64,000 bases of DNA, taken from the NCBI RefSeq assembly GCF_028737265.1, contig NZ_JAQZAK010000001.1, positions 620,001 to 684,000 on the forward strand, given 5' to 3'. A program made the translations under genes and the position numbers. The notes beneath the pieces were generated by a model, which saw nothing but the letters and a program-made list of their open reading frames with translations, was not told the DNA's origin and ran no database searches. Source of the DNA: Actinomycetospora callitridis (GTDB lineage Bacteria; Actinomycetota; Actinomycetes; Mycobacteriales; Pseudonocardiaceae). This document shows, piece after piece, positions 37,586 through 47,466 of the stretch (the first letter of the stretch is position 1; every line of letters begins with the position of its first letter).

Positions 37586-39126
37586 TGAGGCTGTTCTGGT
37601 GGTGCCAGGAGGTGCTCGTCGACCTCCTCGGGCGGTTCCCGACGACCCACGCCCTGCTGCTCGCCCCCGGGTTCGAGCGTCTGCGCTGGTGGCTCGGCCG
37701 CCGCCGCGCCCGGCGCACCGTCGCCCGCACCGTCCGCCGGGTGCCGGCCTACCGGGCCTTCCTGGCCGAGCGGGGCGTCACGTCGCGCGCCCTCCCGCGT
37801 TCCCTCTCGGCCCTGCCCGAGACGGACAAGAGCAGCTACATCACCCGGTACCCCATCCCCGAGCGGTGCGTGGGCGGGCGGCTCCCGCGCCGCGGGGTCG
37901 TCGTCGACGAGTCCTCGGGCTCGACCGGCACCCCGACCAGCTGGGTGCGGGGCCCGGTGGAGCGGCGGGCGTCGCGCGAGGTCCTGCGCGTCGGCTTCCT
38001 GCGCCACACCACCCCGGACCGCCCGGTGTTCGTCATCAACGCCTTCTCCCTCGGGGCGTGGGCCACGGGGATGAACGTGACCGCCGCGCTGACCCGGGTC
38101 TCGACGATCAAGTCCTGCGGGCCCGACCGCGACAAGATCCTCAACACGATGCGGGAGTTCGGCACCGGCTACACGTACGTGATCACGAGCTACCCGCCGT
38201 TCCTCAAGGGCCTGCTCGAGGACGACCGGCTCGACTGGTCGGCCTACGACGTGGTCTGCGCCTTCGGGGGCGAGGGGATCAGCGAGGGCATGCGCGACCA
38301 CATCCTGCGCCGCGCGCGGAAGGTCGTCGGCGCCTACGGGGCCAGCGACCTCGAGATCAGCATCGCCGTCGAGACCGAGTTCACGATCGCGCTGCGCCGG
38401 GCCATCGCCGCCGACCCGGCCCTCGCCACCGCCCTGACCAGGCAGGACGAGTACGGCGTGCTGCCGAACATCTTCCAGTTCAACCCGTACGCCTACCTGG
38501 TCGAGGAGAACGACGAGGGCGAGCTGGTCGTCACGATCACCCGCCCGCAGAACGTCGACCCCCGGATCCGCTACAACATCCACGACCGCGGGCACGTGCT
38601 GCGGATGCGCGACGTGCTGCCGGTGCTGCGCCGTGCCGGGCTCACCGAGGTGCTCGACGAGCGGGTGCTCGACCTGCCCCTGCTGCTGCAGTACGGACGC
38701 AGCGACCACTCGGTGGACTACAACGGCGCGGTCGTGCCGCCCGACGGGGTCCGCGACGCCGTGGCCGGCGACGCCGAGCTGGTGGAGGCCGTCGAGAACC
38801 ACCGGGTCGTCTCGTTCGAGGACCGCGCCGGCGACCGGCGCCTGCACCTGGCCCTCCAGCTCGCCGACGGCCGCACGCTGGCCGACCCGACGGCGGCCGC
38901 CCACCGGCTGCTCGCGGCGATGCGGCGCGCCAACCGCGACCTCGACAACGCGATCCGGACGAGCTCGCCGGGCACCGAGCCCACGGTCGGCGTCTACCCC
39001 TTCCGGACCGGCGTCTTCGCCGGCGACGGGGGCAGGCTCAAGAACGAGTACGTGTGGATCCTCGACGCCCCGGGCGCCGAGGCGGCGGGCCTCGACGAGC
39101 AGGTCGTCGCCGCCCGCACGGCCTGA
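37585..39126 (+). CDS. Adenylate-forming enzyme, PaaK / F390-synthetase-like
   Basis: This 513-aa protein has the phosphate loop [12 protein letters not shown] near residues 111-122. [10 protein letters not shown] corresponds to the A5 motif and [12 protein letters not shown] to the conserved Arg/Asp region, with a C-terminal [14 protein letters not shown] subdomain. This is the pattern of phenylacetate-CoA ligases and coenzyme F390 synthetases rather than NRPS A domains. It would activate a carboxylate or phosphate-bearing substrate with ATP. ATG 37585 overlaps the nitroreductase stop by one base. Substrate unknown. Confidence 0.8.
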   Translation: MRLFWWCQEVLVDLLGRFPTTHALLLAPGFERLRWWLGRRRARRTVARTVRRVPAYRAFLAERGVTSRALPRSLSALPETDKSSYITRYPIPERCVGGRLPRRGVVVDESSGSTGTPTSWVRGPVERRASREVLRVGFLRHTTPDRPVFVINAFSLGAWATGMNVTAALTRVSTIKSCGPDRDKILNTMREFGTGYTYVITSYPPFLKGLLEDDRLDWSAYDVVCAFGGEGISEGMRDHILRRARKVVGAYGASDLEISIAVETEFTIALRRAIAADPALATALTRQDEYGVLPNIFQFNPYAYLVEENDEGELVVTITRPQNVDPRIRYNIHDRGHVLRMRDVLPVLRRAGLTEVLDERVLDLPLLLQYGRSDHSVDYNGAVVPPDGVRDAVAGDAELVEAVENHRVVSFEDRAGDRRLHLALQLADGRTLADPTAAAHRLLAAMRRANRDLDNAIRTSSPGTEPTVGVYPFRTGVFAGDGGRLKNEYVWILDAPGAEAAGLDEQVVAARTA

Positions 39127-39133
39127 CGGGTCG

Positions 39134-39159
39134 GGAACAACACGACCCCCCAGGTGGTT
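39134..39159 (+). promoter_or_regulatory. SigR/SigH-type promoter for rpmE
   Basis: GGAAC and GTT are separated by exactly 18 bases, matching the consensus for the disulphide-stress sigma factor SigR. rpmE is a known SigR target in Streptomyces coelicolor, which supports the assignment. Confidence 0.65.
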
Positions 39160-39263
39160 GTGCAGCTCAGCGGGCGGTCCTGCGAGAATGGCCCGCACAT
39201 CAGGTACCGGTTCACCCCGCCGCGTTCGGGGACCCGGCGACCACGACGCGAGAGGACCAGACC

Positions 39264-39485
39264 GTGAAGAGCGGCATCCACCCCGATTACCACGAGACCT
39301 CGGTGCTCTGCAGCTGCGGGAACTCGTTCACCACCCGCAGCACGAAGCCCGGTGGCAACATCACCGTCGAGATCTGCGCCGCGTGCCACCCGTTCTACAC
39401 GGGCAAGCAGCGGATCATGGACACCGGCGGTCGTGTGGCCCGCTTCGAGGCGCGCTACGGCAAGCGCACCCCGACCAAGAAGTAG
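39264..39485 (+). CDS. rpmE: 50S ribosomal protein L31 (zinc-binding form)
   Basis: This 73-aa ribosomal protein has Cys16, Cys18, Cys38 and Cys41 (CSCGNSF, CAACHPF), making the zinc-containing C+ form. Such forms are often replaced by a C- paralogue under zinc limitation. GTG 39264 follows GAGAGG. The leader of about 100 bases starts at a SigR-type promoter, linking it to thiol stress. Confidence 0.97.
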   Translation: MKSGIHPDYHETSVLCSCGNSFTTRSTKPGGNITVEICAACHPFYTGKQRIMDTGGRVARFEARYGKRTPTKK

Positions 39486-39493
39486 CTCCCGCG

Positions 39494-39535
39494 ACGCCCG
39501 TCGCCCCTGCGCCACGCGCGCGGGGCGGCGGGCGT
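39494..39535 (+). terminator. rpmE terminator hairpin
   Basis: ACGCCCGTCGCCCC pairs with GGGGCGGCGGGCGT over 14 positions (one G-U) around a 14-base loop, followed by TTCT. It lies between rpmE and prfA, allowing them separate control. Confidence 0.7.
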
Positions 39536-39575
39536 TCTGCGTGTTCGGGGCCAGGCTCACGAGAGGAGGCGCGCG

Positions 39576-40712
39576 ATGGCATCGCAGGTACCGGCGGACC
39601 CGATGACCCAGGGAATGACCCGGTCGCCCGGCGTCACGGCCCTGCTCGAGGAGCACGCGGGGCTCGAGGCGCGCCTCGCCGACCCCGACGTGCACGCCGA
39701 CCAGGCGCTCGCGCGCTCCCTGGGCCGGCGCTACGCCGCGCTCGCCCCGGTGGTCGCCACCGTGGAGGAGCTTCGCGGGGCCGAGGCCGACCTCGCCGAC
39801 GCCCGTGAGCTCGCCCGGGAGGACCCCGCGTTCGCCGCCGAGGTCACGGAGCTCGAGGCGCGGGTCGGGCCGCTGCGCGACCGGCTGTCCGAGCAGCTCG
39901 TGCCCCGCGACGCGGCGGACGCGAACGACGTCGTGGTCGAGGTGAAGTCGGGGGAGGGCGGCGAGGAGTCGGCGCTGTTCGCCGGCGACCTGCTGCGCAT
40001 GTACTCCCGCTACGCCGAGCGCCGTGGCTGGAAGGTCGAGGTGCTCTCGGCGACGGAGTCCGACCTCGGCGGCTACAAGGACGTCACGGTCGCCGTCACC
40101 GCGCCGGGTGATGAGCCCGAGGGCGTCTGGGCCTGGCTGAAGTACGAGGGCGGGGTGCACCGCGTGCAGCGCGTCCCGGTCACCGAGTCCCAGGGCCGCA
40201 TCCACACCTCGGCGGCCGGCGTGCTCGTCTACCCCGAGGTGGACGCCGCCGCGGACGTCGAGATCGACGAGAAGGACCTGCGCGTCGACGTCTTCCGGTC
40301 GTCGGGCAAGGGCGGCCAGGGCGTCAACACCACCGACTCCGCGGTCCGGATCACCCACCTGCCGACCGGCGTGGTCGTGTCCTGCCAGAACGAGCGCTCG
40401 CAGCTGCAGAACAAGGCCCGCGCGATGGACGTGCTGCGCAGCCGCCTGCAGGCGATCGCCGACGAGGCCGAGGCGGCCCAGGCGTCGGCCGACCGCCGCA
40501 GCCAGGTCCGCACCGTCGACCGCTCCGAGCGCGTGCGCACCTACAACTACCCGGAGAACCGGATCTCCGACCACCGCGTCGGCTACAAGTCGCACGACCT
40601 CGACCGGGTGCTCGACGGCGACCTCGACGCGGTGCTCGACGCCCTGCGCTCCGCCGACCGCGCCGAGCGGATGGCACGGTCCGGGCCGGCGGCGGACGAG
40701 CCGCGCTCCTGA
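39576..40712 (+). CDS. prfA: Peptide chain release factor 1
   Basis: This 378-aa factor recognises UAA and UAG and releases the peptide. It carries the catalytic GGQ motif in [16 protein letters not shown] near residue 246. A domain-1 helical region precedes it and the [14 protein letters not shown] signature follows. ATG 39576 has AGGAGG upstream. A second ATG at residue 10 is possible. Downstream is prmC, which methylates this GGQ glutamine. Confidence 0.97.
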   Translation: MASQVPADPMTQGMTRSPGVTALLEEHAGLEARLADPDVHADQALARSLGRRYAALAPVVATVEELRGAEADLADARELAREDPAFAAEVTELEARVGPLRDRLSEQLVPRDAADANDVVVEVKSGEGGEESALFAGDLLRMYSRYAERRGWKVEVLSATESDLGGYKDVTVAVTAPGDEPEGVWAWLKYEGGVHRVQRVPVTESQGRIHTSAAGVLVYPEVDAAADVEIDEKDLRVDVFRSSGKGGQGVNTTDSAVRITHLPTGVVVSCQNERSQLQNKARAMDVLRSRLQAIADEAEAAQASADRRSQVRTVDRSERVRTYNYPENRISDHRVGYKSHDLDRVLDGDLDAVLDALRSADRAERMARSGPAADEPRS

Positions 40713-40717
40713 GCCCC

Positions 40718-41557
40718 GTGAGCCCCGTGGACACCGTCGCCCGGGCGGCCGCCCGGCTCGCCGAGGCCGGGGTCGCCTCCCCACGCGTGGACGCCGAGCT
40801 CCTCGTCGCCCACGTCCTGGGCGTCCCGCGCGGCCGCCTGCTGCTCGCCGACCCGCCGGACGACGCGCAGCGCGCGGCGCTCGAGGCCCTGGTCGCGCGC
40901 CGCGCCGCCCGCGAGCCCCTGCAGCACCTGCTCGGCACCGCGGTGCTCGGTCCGGTCGAGGTGGCCGTGGGTCCCGGCGTCTTCGTGCCGCGCCCCGAGA
41001 CCGAGGTGCTGCTGGAGCGCGCGCTCGCGGTGCTCGGTGCCGACCGGCCCGTGGTCGTCGACCTCTGCACGGGCACCGGCGCCCTCGCCCTGGCGCTGGC
41101 CCGCGCCCGCCCGGACGCCGTGGTGCACGCCGTCGAGACCGCGCCCGAGGCCCTGACCTGGGCGGGGAGCAACCTCGCCGGCTCGGGCGTCACGCTGCAC
41201 GACGCCGACGTCACGCGCCCCGGGGTGCTCACGGCGCTGGACGGCACCGTCGACCTCGTGACCTGCAACCCGCCGTACGTGCCCGAGGGGCTGGCCGTCC
41301 CGCCCGAGGTGCACGCCGACCCGCCCGGCGCGGTGTTCGCCGGCCCCGACGGCCTGGACGTGATCCGTCCCGTCGCCGCGCTGGCCCACCGGCTGCTGCG
41401 GCCCGGGGGAGCGGTGGCGCTCGAGCACGACGACTCCCACCCCGCCGCCGTGCGCGAGGTGCTCACCGCGGCCGGGTTCGCCGACGTCACCACCCACGAC
41501 GACCTCACCGGGCGCCCCCGCGTGGCCACGGCGCTGCGCCGGCTCCACGGGTCCTAG
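40718..41557 (+). CDS. prmC: Release factor glutamine methyltransferase
   Basis: This 279-aa SAM-dependent enzyme methylates the GGQ glutamine of release factors. It has an N-terminal helical substrate domain, VVDLCTGTGALALALA as the SAM motif I, and NPPYVPEG (near residue 184), the catalytic NPPY that binds the glutamine amide. GTG 40718 lies five bases after the prfA stop, so the factor and its modifier are co-made. Confidence 0.95.
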   Translation: MSPVDTVARAAARLAEAGVASPRVDAELLVAHVLGVPRGRLLLADPPDDAQRAALEALVARRAAREPLQHLLGTAVLGPVEVAVGPGVFVPRPETEVLLERALAVLGADRPVVVDLCTGTGALALALARARPDAVVHAVETAPEALTWAGSNLAGSGVTLHDADVTRPGVLTALDGTVDLVTCNPPYVPEGLAVPPEVHADPPGAVFAGPDGLDVIRPVAALAHRLLRPGGAVALEHDDSHPAAVREVLTAAGFADVTTHDDLTGRPRVATALRRLHGS

Positions 41558-41568
41558 GCTGGCGCGCC

Positions 41569-42213
41569 GTGAGCACGACGTACGACTGCGAGGACCCCGC
41601 GACCCGACCCACCGGGCTGGCGGCGGCGGCCGCGGCGGTGCGGGCGGGACGGCTCGTCGTCGTCCCCACCGACACCCTCTACGGGATCGGCGCGGACGCC
41701 TTCTCGGCCCGCGCGGTGGCCGACCTGCTGGCCGCCAAGCAGCGCGGACCGGACATGCCCGTCCCGGTGCTGGTGGGCAGCTGGTCGACGATCGACGGGC
41801 TGGTCGGCGCCGTGCCGCGCGTCGCGCGCGACCTCGTCGAGGCGTTCTGGCCCGGCGGGCTCTCGATCGTCCTGCCGCACGCCCCGAGCCTGGCGTGGGA
41901 CCTCGGGCGCACCCGCGGCACCGTCATGCTGCGCATGCCCCTGCACCCGGTGGCCCTCGAGCTGCTGCGCGAGGTCGGCCCCATGGCCGTGAGCAGCGCG
42001 AACGTCTCCGGGCGCGAGCCGGCGACCACGGTGACCGACGCCCGCGAGCAGCTGGGCGAGAGCGTCGAGGTCTATCTCGACGGCGGGGTGTGCGCGACGG
42101 GCGTGGCCTCGACGATCGTCGACCTCACCGGCGAGGTCCCGCGCCTGCGCCGCGAGGGCGCCGTCACGGCCGACCAGGTCTCCGAGGTCATCGGCACCCC
42201 CGTCTCCTTGTGA
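41569..42213 (+). CDS. tsaC: L-threonylcarbamoyladenylate synthase (Sua5/YwlC/TsaC)
   Basis: This 214-aa protein makes threonylcarbamoyl-AMP from threonine, bicarbonate and ATP for the t6A37 tRNA modification. It has the YrdC fold with GRLVVVPTDTLYGIGADAFS and the KQRGPDMPVPVL loop. SSANVSGREPATT is conserved downstream. There is no extra C-terminal Sua5 domain. GTG 41569 lies eight bases after TAGGCT, compatible with a leaderless start. Confidence 0.95.
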   Translation: MSTTYDCEDPATRPTGLAAAAAAVRAGRLVVVPTDTLYGIGADAFSARAVADLLAAKQRGPDMPVPVLVGSWSTIDGLVGAVPRVARDLVEAFWPGGLSIVLPHAPSLAWDLGRTRGTVMLRMPLHPVALELLREVGPMAVSSANVSGREPATTVTDAREQLGESVEVYLDGGVCATGVASTIVDLTGEVPRLRREGAVTADQVSEVIGTPVSL

Positions 42214-42291
42214 ACGTCGCGCACGTGGGGATGTGACCCAGGTTCCAGGCGCAGGGCGCGTCGCCGTGAATGGCCGGTAACGTGAGGCGTC

Positions 42292-43578
42292 ATGGCAGCC
42301 GACTCGCAGCACTTCTGGGGACCGGACTACGACGCCCTGCGGGCCGTCGACCCCGAGATCGCCCAGGTCGTCGACGACGAGCTCACCCGGCTGCGCGGCG
42401 GACTGCAGCTCATCGCCAGCGAGAACCTCACCAGCCCGGCCGTGCTCGCGGCGCTGGGCTCGACGCTGTCGAACAAGTACGCCGAGGGCTACCCCGGCCG
42501 CCGCTACTACGGCGGCTGCGAGGTCGTCGACCGCGCCGAGGAGATCGGCATCGAGCGCGCCAAGGCGCTCTTCGGCGCCGAGCACGCCAACCTCCAGCCG
42601 CACTCCGGCGCCAACGCCAACCTCGCGGTGTACGCGGCGTTCTGCCAGCCCGGCGACAAGGTGCTGGCGATGTCGCTGCCCCACGGCGGGCACCTCACGC
42701 ACGGCGCGAAGGTCAGCTTCTCGGGCAAGTGGTTCGAGCCGGTGCCCTACACCGTCCGCGAGGACGACGGCCGCATCGACTACGACCAGGTGCGCGACCT
42801 CGCGCTCGAGCACCGGCCGAAGATGATCGTCGCCGGCGCCACCGCCTACCCGCGCCTCATCGACTTCGCGAAGTTCCGCGAGATCGCCGACGAGATCGGC
42901 GCGAAGCTCTGGGTCGACGCCGCGCACTTCATCGGCCTCGTCGCCGGCCAGGCCATCCCCAGCCCGGTGCCGTACGCCGACGTCGTCACCTTCACGACGC
43001 ACAAGGTCCTGCGCGGCCCGCGCGGCGGCATGCTCGTCTCGAAGGCGGAGCACGCGAAGGCCCTGGACAAGGCCGTCTTCCCGTTCCTGCAGGGCGGGCC
43101 GCTCATGCACGCGGTGGCCGGCAAGGCCGTGGCCCTGGCCGAGGCGGCGACGCCGGACTACCAGCGCTACGCCCGCCAGGTCATCGCCAACGCCCAGGCC
43201 CTGACCTCGGGCCTCGAGTCCCAGGGCATGCGCGCGATCTCCGGCGGCACCGACACCCACCTCGCGCTGCTCGACCTGCAGCCGCTCGGGGTCACGGGCA
43301 AGGAGGCCGAGGCCCGCAGCGGGCTCGCCGGCATCACGCTGAACAAGAACGCGATCCCGTACGACCCGCAGCCGCCGATGACGGCCTCGGGCATCCGCGT
43401 CGGGTCGCCGTCGATCACCACGCAGGGCATGACGGAGTCCGAGATGAGCGACGTCGCGCGGCTGATCGCGTCCGCCGTGACGGCCGACGAGACCAGCGAG
43501 GTGGGCAAGAAGGCCCTCGCCGACGTGCGCGACGAGGTGACGGCCCTCGTGTCGCGCTTCCCCGCGTACCCCCGCTAG
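42292..43578 (+). CDS. glyA: Serine hydroxymethyltransferase
   Basis: This 428-aa PLP enzyme converts serine and tetrahydrofolate to glycine and methylene-tetrahydrofolate. It has LIASENLTSPAVLAALGS, NKYAEGYPGRRYYGG, and the PLP lysine Lys238 in TTHKVLRGPRGG. The folate-linked one-carbon role may matter given the Fae-like protein elsewhere in the window. ATG 42292 follows GTGAGG. Confidence 0.97.
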   Translation: MAADSQHFWGPDYDALRAVDPEIAQVVDDELTRLRGGLQLIASENLTSPAVLAALGSTLSNKYAEGYPGRRYYGGCEVVDRAEEIGIERAKALFGAEHANLQPHSGANANLAVYAAFCQPGDKVLAMSLPHGGHLTHGAKVSFSGKWFEPVPYTVREDDGRIDYDQVRDLALEHRPKMIVAGATAYPRLIDFAKFREIADEIGAKLWVDAAHFIGLVAGQAIPSPVPYADVVTFTTHKVLRGPRGGMLVSKAEHAKALDKAVFPFLQGGPLMHAVAGKAVALAEAATPDYQRYARQVIANAQALTSGLESQGMRAISGGTDTHLALLDLQPLGVTGKEAEARSGLAGITLNKNAIPYDPQPPMTASGIRVGSPSITTQGMTESEMSDVARLIASAVTADETSEVGKKALADVRDEVTALVSRFPAYPR

Positions 43579-43605
43579 ACGCGAGCGGGTCTACCCTCGG
43601 GCTCC

Positions 43606-44766
43606 GTGGGCCCGTCAGCGGATTTCGCCCCGATGGGGCTCCCGATCCGGGAGTACCTCCTGGTCGGGCTCTGCGCGGCGGTCGTCACCTACCTGCTCAC
43701 GGGGCTGGTCCGCCGCCTCGCCATCCGCGCCGGTGCGATCGCGGTGCCCCGCGGGCGTGACGTGCACACGGTGCCGATCCCGCGCCTCGGCGGCATCGCG
43801 ATCTACCTCGGCGTGGTGGCCGGGGTGTTCGTGGCCAGCCAGCTCCCGGTGCTGCGGCGCGCCTTCGACTACTCGAACGAGACGGTCGCGGTGCTCGTCG
43901 CCGGCGGGCTCATCGTCACCGTCGGGGCCCTCGACGACCGCTACGGCCTCGACGCGCTGACCAAGCTCGCCGGTCAGGCCACCGCCGCGGGCGTCCTCGT
44001 GCTCATGGGCGTGCAGTGGACGGCGGTGTACCTGCCCTGGGGCGGCACCGGCGGGAGCACCGGGTCGGTGCTGCTGCTCGGGCAGGACCAGGGCGTGCTC
44101 ATCACGGTGTTCCTGTGCGTGCTGCTGGTCAACGCGATGAACTTCGTCGACGGGCTCGACGGCCTGGCCGCGGGCATCGGCACGATCGCGGCCACCGCCA
44201 CCTGCGCGTTCGCGCTCGGGCTGCTCGGCCAGCAGAACGGTGACGTCAACGCCTACCCGCCGGCCCTCATCGCCGCGGTGCTCGCCGGGGCCTGCGCCGG
44301 CTTCCTGCCGCACAACTTCCAGCCCGCGCGGCTGTTCATGGGCGACTCGGGCTCGATGTTCATCGGGCTGACGCTCGCCGCGGCCACCACCACCGCGTCG
44401 GGCCGCACCAACTACTCGACCACCGGCGCCACCGGCGCGCTCGCGCTGGTCACGCCGCTGATCGTCGTCGCGGCCGTCGTCTTCGTGCCGTTGCTCGACC
44501 TGCTCATGGCCGTCGTGCGCCGCACCCGGGCGGGCACCAGCCCGTTCGCGCCGGACAAGATGCACCTGCACCACCGGCTGCTGGAGATCGGCCACTCCCA
44601 GCGCCGGGCCGTGCTCCTGATCTACCTGTGGGCCGGGGTGCTCGCGTTCGGGGCCGTCGCCCTGGCACTGATCGACAACGCGTTCGTGGTGGTCTGGATC
44701 GTCACCGTCGGCGTGCTCGTCGCCGTGCTGGCCTCCGCCGTCCCCCGCCTGCGCCCCCGCGCCTGA
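43606..44766 (+). CDS. wecA: Undecaprenyl-phosphate GlcNAc-1-phosphate transferase (WecA family)
   Basis: This 386-aa polytopic membrane enzyme of glycosyltransferase family 4 has about 11 helices. It starts cell-wall linker or arabinogalactan-type polymer synthesis by putting a sugar phosphate on the lipid carrier. Motifs are [25 protein letters not shown] and [11 protein letters not shown] (metal and nucleotide binding) and [13 protein letters not shown] near the end. GTG 43606 follows TACCCT by eight bases, suggesting a leaderless transcript. ATG 43633 is an alternative start. Confidence 0.93.
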   Translation: MGPSADFAPMGLPIREYLLVGLCAAVVTYLLTGLVRRLAIRAGAIAVPRGRDVHTVPIPRLGGIAIYLGVVAGVFVASQLPVLRRAFDYSNETVAVLVAGGLIVTVGALDDRYGLDALTKLAGQATAAGVLVLMGVQWTAVYLPWGGTGGSTGSVLLLGQDQGVLITVFLCVLLVNAMNFVDGLDGLAAGIGTIAATATCAFALGLLGQQNGDVNAYPPALIAAVLAGACAGFLPHNFQPARLFMGDSGSMFIGLTLAAATTTASGRTNYSTTGATGALALVTPLIVVAAVVFVPLLDLLMAVVRRTRAGTSPFAPDKMHLHHRLLEIGHSQRRAVLLIYLWAGVLAFGAVALALIDNAFVVVWIVTVGVLVAVLASAVPRLRPRA

Positions 44767-44792
44767 CTTCCCGAGACCTCCCCGAGGAACCG

Positions 44793-45299
44793 ATGACAGA
44801 CCCGATGACCAGCCCCGAGCCCGACCCCACACCCCCCGTGACCCCGGCGTCCGGCACGACGTCCAACCCGCTCAACCCCTCGGCGACGCCCGCGAACACC
44901 GCCCAGGTCCTCGAGGCCAGCCGGGCGATGCTGTTCGGCGGCCTGTGGCCGGCGATCGGCGTCGCAGTGCTCGCCGCGGTGGTCGCCGGGCTGCTCGCGG
45001 GCACCACCGGGGTGGTCGCGGCGATCGTCGGCGCCGTCGTCGTCATCGCGGTCTGCTCGCTCGGCCCGCTGGTGATGCGCTGGACCGCCGCCGCCGACCC
45101 GATGGTCGTCATGGCCGCCGCGCTCGTCTCGATGATGGGCAAGCTCGGCCTGCTGCTGGTCGTCTTCCTCGTGCTCCAGGCCCTCGGCGTCGTCGACACG
45201 CGCATCGCCGCTCTCGCCCTCGGCCCGACGGCGCTGGCGTTCATCGTCGGCGAGGTGATCGCCTTCGCGCGGCTGAAGACGCCCACGATCGCGGTGTGA
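44793..45299 (+). CDS. ATP synthase protein I-like membrane protein
   Basis: This 168-aa protein has a Pro/Thr-rich N-terminus and four hydrophobic segments from residue 50 on (GLWPAIGVAVLAAVVAGLLA, then VAAIVGAVVVIAVCSLGPLV, VSMMGKLGLLLVVFLVLQAL and a last one). It sits where mycobacteria carry the membrane protein preceding atpB and resembles AtpI, thought to help c-ring assembly or magnesium supply. ATG 44793 follows GAGGAA. Confidence 0.8.
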   Translation: MTDPMTSPEPDPTPPVTPASGTTSNPLNPSATPANTAQVLEASRAMLFGGLWPAIGVAVLAAVVAGLLAGTTGVVAAIVGAVVVIAVCSLGPLVMRWTAAADPMVVMAAALVSMMGKLGLLLVVFLVLQALGVVDTRIAALALGPTALAFIVGEVIAFARLKTPTIAV

Positions 45300-45389
45300 T
45301 CGTCGCCCGGACGGTCGTCCCCTACTCGGCGGTGTGGCCTCCGACGGCCCGTAGTGGACGGGGACGAACCTGCTGATATGGTGCGCCCG

Positions 45390-45695
45390 ATGGCGCAGGA
45401 CAGCCTCCGCGGTGACGCGGGACGCACCCCTCCGAAGGGGTCTGCGGACCAGTCACCGTCGGAGGCCTGGACGGTCCTCTCCCATCTGATCACCGGCATC
45501 CTGGTGTTCGGACTGGCCGGATGGGGAATCGACACCCTGCTCTCGACGCGCTGGTTCCTGCTGGTCGGGCTCCTGCTCGGTGGGGCCGCGTCCTTCAGCT
45601 TGATCTACATCCGATACCTTTACATCCCCCCTGAGCCCCTCCCTCGACCCGGTGAACCCGCCGGCCCGGAGGACCGGAAGGAGCAGCACGGGTGA
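45390..45695 (+). CDS. AtpZ/AtpI-like small membrane protein
   Basis: This protein of about 101 aa has two transmembrane helices (SHLITGILVFGLAGWGIDTL, RWFLLVGLLLGGAASFSLIY) joined by a short turn, the layout of the AtpZ/AtpI group at the head of atp operons. An extended -10 (TGCTGATAT at 45371-45379) lies about 10 bases upstream, so the message may be nearly leaderless. ATG 45378 is an alternative start. Its stop overlaps atpB (GTGA). Confidence 0.8.
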   Translation: MAQDSLRGDAGRTPPKGSADQSPSEAWTVLSHLITGILVFGLAGWGIDTLLSTRWFLLVGLLLGGAASFSLIYIRYLYIPPEPLPRPGEPAGPEDRKEQHG

Positions 45696-46519
45696 TCTCG
45701 TCGTTGACGCAGGTACCGGCGCCACCGGTCCCGCCTCCGATGCCTGCCGAGGGCTTCAAGGCCCCCGGCGTCGAGGACTTCAACCTCCCCCCGATCTTCG
45801 AGGGCATCCCGGTCCTCGAGTGGGTCGACAAGGTCTCGATCCAGTTCATCGTCGCCGCCCTCTTCGTGTGGGCCTTCTTCGCGCTCGCGACGAAGGACCC
45901 GAAGGTGGTCCCCGGACGGCTGCAGTTCCTCGCGGAGAAGTTCCAGGGGATCGTCCGGGACCAGATCGCCCGGGACAACATCGGTCCTGATTTCCGCAAG
46001 TACGTGCCCTACCTGGTGGCACTCTTCTCGTTCATCCTGGTGAACAACGTCTTCGGGATCCTGCCCTTCGTGCAGTTCCCGTCGTTCTCGCACCCGGGCA
46101 TGGCGTACGCGCTCGCCGCCATCACGTGGCTGATCTACAACTACGTCGGCATCAAGAAGCAGGGCTTCGGCGGCTACGTGCAGCTCATGACCTGGCCGCC
46201 CGGTGTGCCGGCCTGGGTACGGGTCATCCTGACCCCGATCGAGTTCCTCTCGAACTTCATCCTGCGGCCGGTCACGCTCTCCCTGCGGCTCTTCGGCAAC
46301 ATGCTGGCGGGCCACCTGCTGCTGCTCGTCTTCATCTTCGGCGGCGAGTACATGCTCACCGTCGCGGACGATCTCGTCCTCAACGTCCTCTCGCCGTTCG
46401 CGTTCCTCTTCGCGATCGTCATGACGTTCTTCGAGGCCTTCATCCAGGTGGTGCAGGCCTACATCTTCACGGTCCTGACGGCGTCGTACATCGGTGCGTC
46501 ACTGGCCGACGAGCACTGA
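45692..46519 (+). CDS. atpB: F1Fo ATP synthase subunit a
   Basis: This 275-aa membrane subunit forms the proton half-channels. It has five to six helices, with the essential Arg in [20 protein letters not shown] and the last helix [21 protein letters not shown] carrying conserved Glu and Gln. GTG 45692 overlaps the preceding stop. Confidence 0.96.
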   Translation: MISSLTQVPAPPVPPPMPAEGFKAPGVEDFNLPPIFEGIPVLEWVDKVSIQFIVAALFVWAFFALATKDPKVVPGRLQFLAEKFQGIVRDQIARDNIGPDFRKYVPYLVALFSFILVNNVFGILPFVQFPSFSHPGMAYALAAITWLIYNYVGIKKQGFGGYVQLMTWPPGVPAWVRVILTPIEFLSNFILRPVTLSLRLFGNMLAGHLLLLVFIFGGEYMLTVADDLVLNVLSPFAFLFAIVMTFFEAFIQVVQAYIFTVLTASYIGASLADEH

Positions 46520-46604
46520 GTCGACACTGATCCACCGGGTCGTCGAAACCACCGGCGCCGTCCCTCCCCCGATTCACAGAACGAACACCGGAAAGGAACC
46601 CCTC

Positions 46605-46811
46605 ATGGTTCAGGGCAGCCTCAACATGGTCGGCTACGGCCTCTCCGCCGTCGGCCCCGGTATCGGCGTCGGCATCGTCTTCGCCGCGTTCATCAACGGC
46701 GTGGCGCGTCAGCCCGAGGCCCGCGGCCAGCTGCAGACCATCGCCTTCATCGGCTTCGCCCTCTCCGAGGCGCTGGCGATCATCGGTCTGGTCCTCGCGT
46801 TCGCCATCTGA
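46605..46811 (+). CDS. atpE: F1Fo ATP synthase subunit c
   Basis: This 68-aa hairpin forms the rotor ring. Helix 1 has the glycine pattern [13 protein letters not shown], the polar loop ARQPEARGQ contacts gamma/epsilon, and helix 2 carries the proton-binding Glu55 in [10 protein letters not shown]. It is a little shorter than the mycobacterial subunit (about 81 aa). ATG 46605 follows GAAAGGAA. Confidence 0.96.
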   Translation: MVQGSLNMVGYGLSAVGPGIGVGIVFAAFINGVARQPEARGQLQTIAFIGFALSEALAIIGLVLAFAI

Positions 46812-46851
46812 GTCCCCCTGACCGGTCGCCGGAGGGGCGGGAGGTGAACAC

Positions 46852-47466
46852 ATGAGCGCCATCGAGGTGCTCGCCGAGCAGCCGGCGGGCGAGCCGTACG
46901 CCGCGTTCCCGCACGTCGCGGAGATCATCGTCGGCCTGATCGCCTTCTCGCTGCTCGTGTACGTGATCGGGCGGTTCGCGTGGCCGAACGTCGTGACCTC
47001 GCACGAGGACACGAAGAAGCAGATCGAGGGCGGCATGGCCCGGGCCGAGGCCATGGAGGCCGACGCCAAGGCGGAGCTCGCACGCAGCCGTGAGCGGCTC
47101 GCCCGTGTCGACGACGAGACCGCGCGCATCCGTGACGACGCGCGGGCCGATGCCGAGCGCATCGGCCAGGACATGGACGCCAAGGCGGCCGACGAGGCCG
47201 AGCGCATCAAGGCCCAGGGGCAGCAGTCCCTGGACGCGTCCCGCTCGCGCACGATCTCGGACCTGCGCGCCGAGACCGGCCACCGGTCGGTGGAGCTGGC
47301 CCGGCGCATCGTCGAGTCCTCGCTGTCCGACGACCGGAGCCGCGGGGAGAGCGTCGACCGCTTCCTCGCCGAGCTCGAGGCCATGGGTGGCTCCACAGCT
47401 GGATCCGCGGGTGCGCCAGCAGGCGGGACCGGCGACGGTGCCCGCGGGAACGGGGGTCAGGCATGA
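46852..47466 (+). CDS. atpF: F1Fo ATP synthase subunit b
   Basis: This 204-aa peripheral stalk subunit has one N-terminal membrane helix ([20 protein letters not shown]) and then a long charged coiled coil to about 180, with a Gly/Ala-rich tail. It is a separate gene from delta, unlike the fused b-delta of mycobacteria. It overlaps atpH by 4 bases. Confidence 0.95.
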   Translation: MSAIEVLAEQPAGEPYAAFPHVAEIIVGLIAFSLLVYVIGRFAWPNVVTSHEDTKKQIEGGMARAEAMEADAKAELARSRERLARVDDETARIRDDARADAERIGQDMDAKAADEAERIKAQGQQSLDASRSRTISDLRAETGHRSVELARRIVESSLSDDRSRGESVDRFLAELEAMGGSTAGSAGAPAGGTGDGARGNGGQA

